From positions 3,038,001 through 3,102,000 of the forward strand of contig OY720098.1 in NCBI GenBank assembly GCA_963082875.1: 64,000 nucleotides of DNA, given 5' to 3'. Of the stretch, positions 54,601 to 64,000 are shown in pieces. This DNA comes from Corella eumyota (lineage: Eukaryota; Chordata; Ascidiacea; Phlebobranchia; Corellidae). A program made the translations under genes and the position numbers. The stretch's first letter is position 1, and each line of letters opens with the position of its first letter. The notes below the pieces were generated by a model. It did no database searches and was not told the origin of the DNA. It worked only from the letters and a program-made list of their open reading frames with translations.

Positions 54601-57486
54601 GATGTAGGAAAGTCAAATGCGTGACCCAGTCTCAAGTTGCCTGTGGCAGTTTGGGATATTATAATTTATAATTGCCCGATAATTATCTTGCTGATTAAGT
54701 GCTGGCTCAGCAGGAGTTTATAGCGCCTCACTTAAGAGCGCTATAGCATGAGGTCGGTGGGGATTGAACCCATGACCCCATGTGTGGTGTAGCAAGCATT
54801 CTTACCACTACACCACGTTGCCGGCATTTTGTATAAATTTTTTAACATAAAACTATACCATATTTAAAAATAAAACTATATCATATTTAAAAAACAGCAA
54901 AGGAACCAATTGAAATTCCTTTTAAATCAAACTTAGAAATCAAGCAGTCTTATAATAAAAAGCACAGAAATTATGCTGCTACTATAATACAGGTAAAGTC
55001 AGTTTTACTGGTATTTGTTTTATATACATACGGTTATAATTATTTTGTCGATAATTTTTATTAAAGTCCAAATTTAATATTTTAAATTTATGACATTAAT
55101 TTAGGCATACTACAGAGGATATGTTTGTAAAAAACAATACCGAGTCATTCTGCAGACAAGACATAATTCTGCAACTTTAATTCAAGCAATTTGGAAAGGA
55201 TTTTTAGCCAGAAAATCGATCAAAAAAGCTTTATCTTCTTATAAGGTAAATTCTAAAGCTTTTAACTAACTAATATTCCTTAATATTACTGTCACCATTT
55301 TTTGTGAAAGATTTTACAATAAAATTTGAAAGTGTTTGGTTTATGTCTTTTTAATTTGTCTAATGGTAGATTTTTTATTTTATAAATTTAGAAAGTAGAA
55401 AATAATGATAAAACCCCCTGTGATAACAACAATAATGATGAATATGATTTTGATGAAGTGGATTTATCGGAATTTAATTTCAATGAAGAAGATTTCGAAC
55501 AACAATGGGCTTATAAAACCGATGTAGCACGACAATTAATGATGTCATCATGTTCGAATAAAAATCAAAACTCTGCTGTAAGTAAATATTTTTGCCATAT
55601 TTTGAGACACTTGAGAATTCAATTTTTCAACTGAAACAATTTAAATTTATTGTTTTTAACTAAACTTTGTATATAGAATATAGAAGAGGACAGTTTTCAA
55701 AAATTTGAGACATTTGTAAAGACCCCACTACCCCCAATTACACCCTCAAGTAAACTTTATTTTCTTATTTATTTACTTTATCAGACGATTCACATTTAAT
55801 TTTTATAAGCCAAGGGTAAAACAATATTACCATTTATTTAAAATTATATAGGCGTTTCTTATACTATCAACATTCTGTTTAAATTTACCACATTTACAAA
55901 AACTAAGTGTTGTAAAAAAGAGATTTTTTTTTAGGTACTAGATCAGCATCTTACAATCTATCTCACACAATAACTCCTCCTGTAAGTGATTTTACATTGT
56001 ATCAAAATCAAGAAAGTCATCGTTCTAAACACTCCATAAAAGAAGTATGACCAATTATTTATTTAACAAAGCTCAATTTTAAAAAAGATCAGTTAAAAAA
56101 AGTAAAGATCAATTTATCAAAATTTGTTTGTTTTTAACTTTAAAAAAAACAATGGTATCTATTTTTAAAAAAGTGTATTTTTATTAAGCTTTTCACATAG
56201 TATTTTTGCTTTTATATGTAACCTTTTTTTTCCACTGCTATATTATCAATTTGTTTGTTTTTAGGAACGCTTAACAAATGAATGGGGTTTAAAAAATTCT
56301 AACACTGCAGAACTGATGTTAAAAAGAGCAAGAAAAATGAAGGGAAGGCACAAGAGAGAGGTTAACGCAGAAGTAAAGTTAAAAAGATTTCAAGAGATGT
56401 CTCAGAAAGTTACTTCCCAGCCTCTGATGACACAACAACGAAAAACCCAACCATCCCATAAAATGGAATATTTCAAAGGTAGTTTAGCTACATATAAGAA
56501 GAGCTTTAACTTATATATTGCATCCATTTTTGTTTAGTTCTAATTTTTCTATGTTTTAAGCTCGAGAAATGAATTATGAGGTAAAAGACAAACAACCTTC
56601 TGAAGATGATGAAAGAAGAAGGCAATATACTTATGAGTAAGTCCATTTATAAACACAAGCAGCAGGGTATAGGGGTAAAGACAATTGGCTCCACTATATG
56701 AGGTCCTGGGTTCAATCCCAACTGCTACTGATCTTATGCTGTAGTGCCCTTGAATAAGGTGTTCAGAACAAAATGACTTTCTGCTTAGCCTACCCTTATT
56801 CAGCAACCTAATTATTGGGCATTTAAAAACTGCCAAAGGCAACCTAAGACTGGGTCTGGGTCAACCTTCCCACATCGAGGATAAATAAATGTAAAAAAAT
56901 ATATAAAAATATTTATATTCCATTAACATTTTAGCCTTTCACACAAAAAATTGTTTTTTCCATAAAGATGGTTACACACAAGTGCAAATTGTGCCCCTCA
57001 AAATCCAACTGAACAATTTGGTTCACAAAATCGCTTACTTAAAAAACGTGGGCGATCCCAGGACAGTTTATCAATTAAAAGTGGATTTTTACCCCACATT
57101 CCTAAACAAAGATCACTTGTGCAAAGTCCAGCTAATAATATGGAGGTAAAATTATTTAAAAATTTTTTAAAAACTCTGTTATTTTAAGAAAATGGTGTTT
57201 TTAAAGTGTGTAGGTCTGAGTTTGGAATTTCTTATTCGAAAGCATAATTTAAGTTAAAAGTGTTTTTTTTAATGCTTTTTAACACCAAAAATTAACCAAT
57301 AAATTTTGTTTTAAAGGTGGTGTCTCTAAGCAGTTATGGAAGCAAAAGAAATAGGGAATTGTTAAAAGATATTGTGAAAAGACACGGCGGTAAGTAATTT
57401 ATTATTGTGCTCACCACATATGCAAGATAAATTTTACATTGGATTAAACCCCTTTAAACATTTTTTTAGATAATGACGAAATGTAA
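48669..57486 (+). CDS. LRRIQ1: LRRIQ1, leucine-rich repeat and IQ-motif protein
   Basis: Twenty coding exons (first 48669-48789, last 57470-57486) sum exactly to 1772 residues; human is about 1720. Acidic N terminus, then coiled coil (LEKQRKMVEKNLELLEKKEQ) and a first IQ motif split by intron 4 (ACCIQ|RYHRGYIVRKQY, about 195-215). One 2134-base exon (49937-52070) encodes about 710 Asn/Lys/Asp/Ser-rich, probably disordered residues. LRRs cover about 925-1190 (LEGLQTCPSLRHINVSSNNI, LVYLDLSYNYITRVSGLEDA, LLILDISNNHLTSLNGIQHC, CLETVNLQCNKIT). Two more IQ motifs lie at about 1410-1455 (TIIQAYYRGYVCKKQYR, TLIQAIWKGFLARKSIKK), expected to bind calmodulin. Exon 15 has two in-frame donors (55981|GTAAGT and 56044|GTATGA), which would add or skip 21 residues. 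Vertebrate LRRIQ1 is linked to ciliated and germ-line cells. Confidence 0.92.
54575..54827 (-). mobile_element. tRNA-derived SINE (LRRIQ1 intron 10)
   Basis: Reverse copy from TTTGTATATATCTTTATCCT to ACACCACGTTGCCGGC, with a short internal deletion between the tail and body relative to other copies. Confidence 0.87.
56657..56905 (+). mobile_element. Diverged tRNA-derived SINE (LRRIQ1 intron 17)
   Basis: Head AGCAGGGTATAGGGGTAAAG with box B GGGTTCAATCCC, body TATGCTGTAGTGCCCTTGAA and tail CTAAGACTGGGTCTGGGT, ending ATCGAGGATAAATAAATG. Confidence 0.78.
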
Positions 57487-57780
57487 GAAAAATTTAACAA
57501 AGGCTGTTAGTGTGGTTTACTATTTAAGAAAAGTAGATTTTTATATTTTTTATTTTGTGTTTAAATGTATTTTTTTTTTGTTACAATAGACATTATTTTA
57601 TTTTTTTATCTAACAAACTTATTTTTTGTTTTCTACTTATATATTTATATATAATAAATTTTATTCTAAAAATGCTATTGAATATTTGCAAATATCGAAC
57701 TAATAAACAGTCAACACAAATACATTTTCCCCAATATTTCTAAACAACCAATAATACCCAATAATTCTAACAAAAAAACA

Positions 57781-60700
57781 TCAAACTTTTGCCATCATCA
57801 TTCGATAAGGGGCTTTATCAACTATGGACATAGAGTTATTGGACACAGTTTTAAATACTTTATGTATGGCATACACTTGGCCTATATAAATACATATCGC
57901 AAGTACTACAATGTACCAAGATCTTCGTGCCATTGTGATGAAATAATCAACTTCAGCTTTGTTTTGAGAGGTCCATGATATTTTGTGGTAATCCATCAAT
58001 GCTTCAGCACGTTGCATGTTGATATATATTAGGTCGGTCTTTTGCTAAAAATCAAAAAAATGCACCATTGTTATACATTACTTTTTAAAATATAAAAATA
58101 TTTTAATTCAAACAGGCAAAATTTATAAACCGTTCCATTAAATTATAATAAGACTTTGCAAGAATTTTAACTATATCAAAAGGGTCTTTACTGTTTAAAT
58201 CCTTTTTCACTGGAATTTTATTAAAAACAATATACATATTATAAAATTTTGCACCTCTTTGTATGGTAAATCTTTTCTTTTAATTCTTGATTCAAATGGA
58301 TCAATTTCAAAAACTAAAAATACTTTTCTTGTTCCCCATTGCTTGTTGTTGAAGCAAATATGATATCTTCCTATATATTTTGTTATAAGTAATTTAATTT
58401 TGATACACGATGAATTTGAGTAAATGCAGAATAGATAATATTTAAACATTTTTGTTTGTTAGCAGTTTGTCTAAAATATTTTCAAATTTTCATTAAAAAG
58501 GTTATTTTTTTTAAATTAATGGACAATTAAAATATATTTTTATATATTTGGTATTGTTATGGTTTTAAAAAAAAATATTTTTGTATTTCTGTAATTGTTT
58601 TTACCCATTGTTTTGGCAACAATGTTTATTGAACCTGTACTATTTGATGGCAATTCTTGGATAATATTTTTATTCGTGTCATAAACTACAACCGGAATAG
58701 GATCATTATTTGTTTCCTAGGATAAAAAAATATGGTAATTTTAATTTCTAAAGTGTGATAGTTAAATAGGTATAGCGTGTTTTTATAACAAAGTAAAGGC
58801 ATTTTTACAATTTTTTTGTTATTAATTTTTTTGATAAATTTGATTTTAAATTTTAAAAACTTTTTTTTTTTGGTTGTTTAAAAATAATTTAAATTTGAAA
58901 TACTTTGTAGTAAATTGTTATGTTCGACTCGGATAATACAGATTGATGGTAACAATGTTTTCCCTTGTCAAGTAACAATGTGTAATGTTGCATCAACATT
59001 CTAACTGCTTTGGTCTGTACTGGTTTAACTTGTTGTTTAACTATAAAAAAGTATTAATACAAATAAAAACAGCTATAAATTATTGTAAAAAAAATGTTAT
59101 GGAAAAAAGTGTCAAAAATATTTTTTTTATTTACCTAAAATACCTAAAGTTATTGTTGAATACTTTTTGGTAACAATCAGTAATTTTTTGGTACTCTAAT
59201 TATTTCAAAATATGAATTTATATTTACTATATTCTCCCACATCTAAGCCAAGCTCTTTTCTGATAAGTTTTATCTTTTCGTCCATATCTCTTCTTCTATT
59301 TTCTTCTTCCAATCTACTTTTCTCTTTTCTTTCTCTCTCTCTTGCAAAATCTAAAAAAATAGAAAAAAGCTTAAGAGTGTATTTATTTCCCCAATATTAA
59401 CTATTTTAAATTTTTGGAATTTATTTTAAATTTATATTATTCTTTTTTGTAAACCTTCTTTAAAATGTTCCTTTAACATATCTTGATTTTTGTTTTTTGC
59501 TTTCCCTTGTTTTTTTTCGACCTCCTCCGAAGCTAAATATACATTAAATGTTTATCAATTTTTAAAGAAATAAATTTATTAAAATGTAAAAAAAAAATAT
59601 TTTATACCTTTTTTAATTTGTTGTGAAATTCTTTCGTTCATTTGTCTATTGGATTGAGCGTCTTTATAAGACTCCTTATCTTCTGGTTCTTTATAACCTA
59701 AAAAATTATTTAAAGAGAAAAGTTCAAAGCCTTATATAGATTACATTTTAAATAAAGTTAAAATCGTTTCTTTAATGCTAGGTTATTTAAGAACTAGCGT
59801 AATAATTAGTTCGGAGCTTTAGTTTTACGCAATTTGTGTTAAGGGTCGCCTTGTATTTACATTTGTTTAAACCACTACTGCATATGATTTACAGTTTTTA
59901 CAAACAAATATAACAAAACTAACCATGTTTTTCGTAGTCTTTCATGATGTTTTTCACGTGATCATGTAACTCCTTATGATCTTCTAACCTCGGCTTTTTC
60001 GCGGGTGCCTTAGTCCAGTCTATATTAAAAGAGGAACACATAAAAATGAAGTATTTATTAAACAAAAAAGAAGTAAAAGACCCACGTTAGTAGCTTTACC
60101 TTTGTAATTAAATTTTTTTCCGTGTTCCGATTTTTTTTCTTCACCAGAAACTAATAAAAATAAGAACGAACAAAAGTTACAAAAAAACCTAAAGCAATGC
60201 AAACACTTTACCAAGTTCTAATTAAATGTTTACTTTTATCATTGCGTTGTCGATCATCACGATCATCCAATCTGTTATCACGACCACGGTCTTCCTTTTG
60301 GCTATCACGATCATTTCTTACTTCATCACGATGGTAACGTCTGTCATCACCATCACGCCTATCATCACGATCATCTTTTCTAGCTTCACGATCATTCTGT
60401 CCATCATTTCGGTTGTCACGTTGTGTTTCACGGTCACCTTGTCGCTCATCACGACTATCACGTCTGTCTTCACGATCTCGAATACTAGATTTTTCATCAC
60501 GATCATCTTGTTTGCTATCACGGTTTTGACTTCTGTCATCACGATCCCGGTTATCACGACTGTCATCACGATTACGATCATTACGGCGATCTTCACGCCT
60601 TTCATCACGATCACGATCGTTTTGTTTCTCATCACGATCATCGCGTTTGTTGTCACGATCTTCACGTTCGTTATAGTGTCTGTTACCACGGTCGTGAAGT

Positions 60701-61541
60701 TCTTGCTTGTTTTTACGATCGTTATTCCTTTCATCACGATCATCTCTTCTGCTATCACGAACACCACGGTCATCTTTTCTGCTATCACGGTTACGGTCAT
60801 CTCTTCTGCTATCACGATCGTCACGGTCACGTTCATCTCTTCTGCTATCACGATCATCACGGTCACGTTCACCTCTTCTGCTATCACGATCATTTTCACG
60901 ATTGTCTCGACCTTGTCGTTTGTCATCTCCTTCTGTTATGTTTAAGATCTATTAGGATAAACTTTTTTGCAGTTGTTGGCAACACACAAAAAAACATTTA
61001 ACTATCTTAACAAGCTACTTGACATATTAATTAACCCCTTTCAAAATATTTTAATAGCCTTACGCAATTTAACCTTCTATATTAAAACAATAGATAAACT
61101 CACTTGAATGATCAACCATTCGATTAAATTCTTTTTCCAACTCCTTTTTACTTTTCTGCTTTGGTTGATCATTTCGCTTTTTGGGCACTAAAATGATATG
61201 TTTAAATTGGACTTAAAACTGGATATATGAGTTAACTAAAATGTTGCGATATTTACCAATTTCATCATGATTAAAACCCATTTTCTTTAGTTCTTCCACA
61301 TGTTTTCTTTGATCTTCAGAAAGGTGCTTTTTAACATAGAAACGGTATTTAAATGTTAGTTTTTAATAAAGCTACAATTTTGTAGTTAGAACACCAATGT
61401 TTTGTATTAAAAGTAGCCTATGTAATTTAATAAAAAATTGTTACTTACTGACAAGTCTTCATGTTGGTTTTCACGTTGTTTACATTGCAACACAACAAAA
61501 ACAGAAGCTATGATTAATAACCCAGATATTAATCGCTGCAT
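57781..61541 (-). CDS. p24/TMED-type GOLD-domain membrane protein with a long Arg/Asp-repeat lumenal extension
   Basis: Fourteen exons on the minus strand: 61449-61541, 61257-61326, 61104-61187, 60234-60932, 60100-60150, 59924-60019, 59608-59697, 59455-59532, 59228-59350, 58904-59040, 58605-58716, 58236-58370, 58131-58209, 57781-58044. They give about 700 residues; p24 proteins are about 200. Leader MQRLISGLLIIASVFVVLQC; residues about 83-315 are almost only Asp, Arg, Asn, Lys, Ser and Glu; about 330-460 charged coiled coil. The GOLD domain (about 475-575) has the paired cysteines KHCYHQ and YHICFNN and the closing KVFLVFEID. A coiled stretch, one membrane span (WYIVVLAICIYIGQVYAIH) and a 25-residue tail without clear KK or FF signals follow. 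All joins up to exon 13 keep frame (nine introns in phase 1). The last join does not with GT-AG sites; a GC donor after 58122 would fit, so this part is provisional. Confidence 0.72.
60740..60905 (-). repeat. Coding minisatellite, ~36-bp unit (12 residues), in the Arg/Asp exon
   Basis: TCTGCTATCACG recurs at about 60748, 60778, 60803, 60840 and 60876; the last units are 36-37 bases apart. On the coding strand it spells DRDSRRDERD-type blocks. The remainder of the exon (60234-60740) is a looser GATCGTGAT-rich array. Confidence 0.8.
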
Positions 61542-61654
61542 TCTATAGCTCTAAATTCTTTATACATATATGCTTTTATTCGGCAATATTTGAAACTTAT
61601 TGTAATTTAATAAATTTGTAATTAGTTTGAATAGTTTAGTTTGAATAATAAGTT

Positions 61655-61662
61655 ACACGTCA
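61655..61662 (-). promoter_or_regulatory. UPR-type ACGTG core (TGACGTGT) upstream of the p24-like gene
   Basis: Plus strand ACACGTCA, 114 bases upstream of the minus-strand start codon. It differs from the strict TGACGTGG/A core only in the last base. Confidence 0.3.
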
Positions 61663-62040
61663 GAAGAGGTGTTTTAGGTGCGATGCAAAATAAACAGTTA
61701 CTTGATAGTTATTACAAGCTTTATACATAAAGATATTTAAGTGGGCTAGAGGGAACTGGTATTTCAACGTGGCCTATCATATAAATTTGTAAATAATATG
61801 CTTGCATTACCTAAGGTTTTAAGATATCTCAACGTTTTAATATTAAAAAATTTCCAAGTAAGTTAGATAATAGACATTTTTTTATTATTTGCATAACTAA
61901 CATACTGTTTAACAACTTTTTTGTTCGCGTTTTTTATGGTAAAAAACACAGGTCAAGTAAAATTTTATATAAATTACAAATGTGATTTTATTTTATTAAT
62001 TTATTTTTATAAACAAGATGACAACACTAATTGATTTGGT

Positions 62041-62051
62041 CACGTGATTGG
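62041..62051 (+). promoter_or_regulatory. E-box CACGTG adjoining inverted CCAAT
   Basis: CACGTGATTGG about 1.05 kb upstream of the ZFAND4 start codon, within the only GC-rich patch of this spacer. Candidate core promoter element only. Confidence 0.35.
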
Positions 62052-63100
62052 CGTTATGGCGATATTATTTTCGTGCCAGTCGCTAATCATCCGGGAAAGC
62101 AAATTCCTGTGTGAGAATTGTTTTGCTAAAGTTTTAGGCTTTGTTATTGTAGTTTGGCCATCAAAGTATATTTTGTAAGTTTAATAAATTGAAAATATGC
62201 CGTAGAAAAACGATTTTAAGAAACTTATGGCGGACAGTTTGAAAAATATGCCAAAACTTCGCTATTTAGGATGTTAGGTAGGACTAAAGTGTAATGTTTT
62301 TATGCGAAATATTGTAAACAAAAAATGAAACTTGTAGTTGACATATGCAGGAAAAATTGATTTATTTAAAGCTTAATTAAATATATACATATAATTTATT
62401 GTATACTGTAACATTAAAATTTTTATAAAATTAAATTTTTATAGTAACAAGCTAAAGTTTGAAAACAAAATATAAATTTTTAAACATTAATAAATTGTAC
62501 TGCTTTATAATCATATGAGAATTAACCGTTATTAAAATGTGAGGTCTGTATTAAAAACCTCTGACAACTGAACAATATTAAATAAGTGGCAAAAAACACC
62601 AAACATTACGTTAACGTTTCAGCCTTTCTACATTCTATAACAGCTAAGTTTTCATATCCATATGATTTTATTCAAAATTCAAAATTAATAATTATGTGTT
62701 TATAAGTATATATATAATTTTGTTTAATTTGTAAGTGTTTTTCCAGCTATCTTTAAATTTCAATAAAAATTAAAATTGAGAGTTCCTTTAAAAGATAACG
62801 ATTAAATATTAACCACTAAATTATGAGTAAAACCGCGTTATGTTTTTTAAAGAAAATTTGTAAGAACCTCTTTATCAATTAAATTAATTTAGATACTTTC
62901 CAAGTAATCATTGGTATTTTTTTAATTCCAGCAAATTTGCTTAAAAGTGTAATTTAACTTTTGTAATAGCCCAATATGCTCCTTGGTTACAGTCTTCAAA
63001 GCACTGTAACCAATACTGCCTGGATTCAAGTTTATAAAAGTAATTTAAATCTATAATATGAACATTTATTACAATCTTTTTTGGGAATAAATTTTATTTC

Positions 63101-63897
63101 ATGGACCCTAAAGATTATGCAATGGGAGAGGCTGACCATTACGAATATGCTTATAGGTATTAATGTATTACTTTTTTTTATAATCACCCCAGCAATAAAC
63201 GGTATGAACTTAACTAGGCTATAAAAAATAATTGACAATGTTTATGAGCCTACTTACTTTTTTGTTTTGTTTTTAAATCAGTTTCGGGTTAAAAATTTTA
63301 CAAAATAACAAACAGGTTTTTGTGTTAAATGTGTCACAAATCAATTTTTGTTATTTTGTTTAGTAAAATGGTTTGTTTTATTTTTTCTAGATTACCCTTA
63401 TACAGTACAATGGAGTTATTTATTGAAACCCTAACTGGCACATGTTTTGAACTTCGTGTTTCACCATACGAAACTGTTATATCAGTTAAAGCCAAAATAC
63501 AGAGACTAGAAGGTAAATGATAAATACTGTGTTAACATCACACAAATATTCTGTTAACACCATTTACATTTATCAGTAGGTCACGCACTGCTATCAATTA
63601 GGGAGTCATAACATTTTTTTCAAGATGGCGTCATTCAATTAAAATTTTTAAGTTTCGTTTAAATGTATCATAATGACTATTGACTGTTAAATTGTTAAAT
63701 TAAGAAACTTAAATTTGCTTACTATTTTGTTCCATCTCTATGTTACTATATACCCAACTTTTTTTATAAATTTTAAACTTTATTTTTTAAACTTATTTAT
63801 TTACAATATTTTTTTTTTCAGGTATACCTGTCACTCAGCAATACCTAATATGGCAAAACATAGAATTGGAAGATGATTACTGTCTCCATGATTACAA
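63101..63897 (+). CDS. ZFAND4: ZFAND4 (AN1 zinc finger and ubiquitin-like domain protein), 5' part
   Basis: Three exons are inside the window: 63101-63156, 63391-63512 and 63822-63897; the gene continues past the right edge. Translation starts MDPKDYAMGEADHYEYAYRL, parallel to the human N terminus that ends in FYYRL before the ubiquitin-like fold. It then gives MELFIETLTGTCFELRVSPY, ETVISVKAKIQRLEG, IPVTQQYLIWQNIELEDDYC and LHDYK, nearly identical to vertebrate ZFAND4. The ubiquitin-like domain is N-terminal; the AN1 finger expected at the C terminus is not in the window. All three junctions keep frame. The ATG at 63101 is preferred over the internal Met because the upstream exon aligns with the vertebrate leader. 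Function is poorly known; AN1/UBL proteins act in proteasome or p97-linked quality control. Confidence 0.93.
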
Positions 63898-64000
63898 GTA
63901 AAATAATTTAGTTTTATAATTTTATTAAGTTGATATATTTAATGTAGTTAACTAGATAGCGTGACCAGTCTTAAGCTACCTATTATATACTGTCACATGA

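Larger units (their letters stand above)
61542..63100. other. Divergent intergenic region between the p24-like gene and ZFAND4
   Basis: Mostly AT-rich. A GC-richer patch at about 62035-62110 with CACGTGATTGG (E-box next to an inverted CCAAT) is the best promoter or noncoding-exon candidate for ZFAND4. A TGACGTGT core lies close to the p24-like gene. Confidence 0.45.

Noticed and set aside
60318-60926. 202-codon minus-strand frame of Val/Ile/Met/Thr
   Set aside because: A shifted reading of the same repeat array. It does not join neighbouring exons, whereas the RD frame does.
60226-60945. 239-codon plus-strand open frame of Thr/Ile/Val/Phe
   Set aside because: It is the complement of the Arg/Asp repeat; splice sites and frame continuity on both sides support only the minus-strand reading.

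Overview
This AT-rich eukaryotic window holds compact, intron-rich protein genes with mostly short GT-AG introns, one tRNA gene and a dozen or so copies of one tRNA-derived SINE. The gene set is that of a chordate (LMAN1, a SEC24C/D-class gene, EFCAB9, WDR47, G3BP, LRRIQ1, ZFAND4). Compactness, A/T bias and SINE type suggest an ascidian tunicate, probably Ciona-like. That is inference; no search was run.

Layout. 1-4.1 kb: tandem cluster of short, leaderless, single-exon genes (one cut by the window edge, two intact, one with a stop codon). Their C-terminal halves resemble the IL-1/IL-18 beta-trefoil signature. 4.46-9.25 kb: LMAN1/ERGIC-53, ending in the ER-retrieval tail KKFF. 10.71-11.89 kb: a small ER-lumen protein with a signal peptide and C-terminal HDEL. 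12.64-23.16 kb: SEC24C/D in 23 coding exons; one intron carries a hAT-type MITE with a perfect 8-bp target duplication. 24.61-25.21 kb (minus): intronless EFCAB9, head-to-head with an AKAP-like gene (25.86-29.02 kb) rich in RII-docking-like helices, one intron of which holds a decayed pogo-like transposon. 30.38 kb: tRNA-Glu(TTC). 30.76-38.44 kb: WDR47, with eight SINE pieces in its introns. 39.20-41.08 kb: an EF-hand protein. 42.52-47.59 kb: G3BP. 48.67-57.49 kb: LRRIQ1 in 20 coding exons. 57.78-61.54 kb (minus): a p24/TMED-type GOLD-domain membrane protein with a very long Arg/Asp-repeat lumenal extension. 63.10 kb to the right edge: 5' part of ZFAND4.

Two themes recur. Early secretory pathway: LMAN1 (cargo receptor), SEC24 (COPII cargo adaptor), the p24-like protein and the HDEL protein lie within 57 kb, and three of the four have a TGACGTG core in the 5' flank, suggesting shared unfolded-protein-response control. 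Cilium or sperm flagellum: EFCAB9, the AKAP-like gene, WDR47 and LRRIQ1 occupy the middle. Exon phases were checked by adding exon lengths. They close exactly for LMAN1, the HDEL gene, SEC24, the AKAP-like gene, WDR47, the EF-hand gene, G3BP and LRRIQ1. One junction of the p24-like gene stays unresolved.
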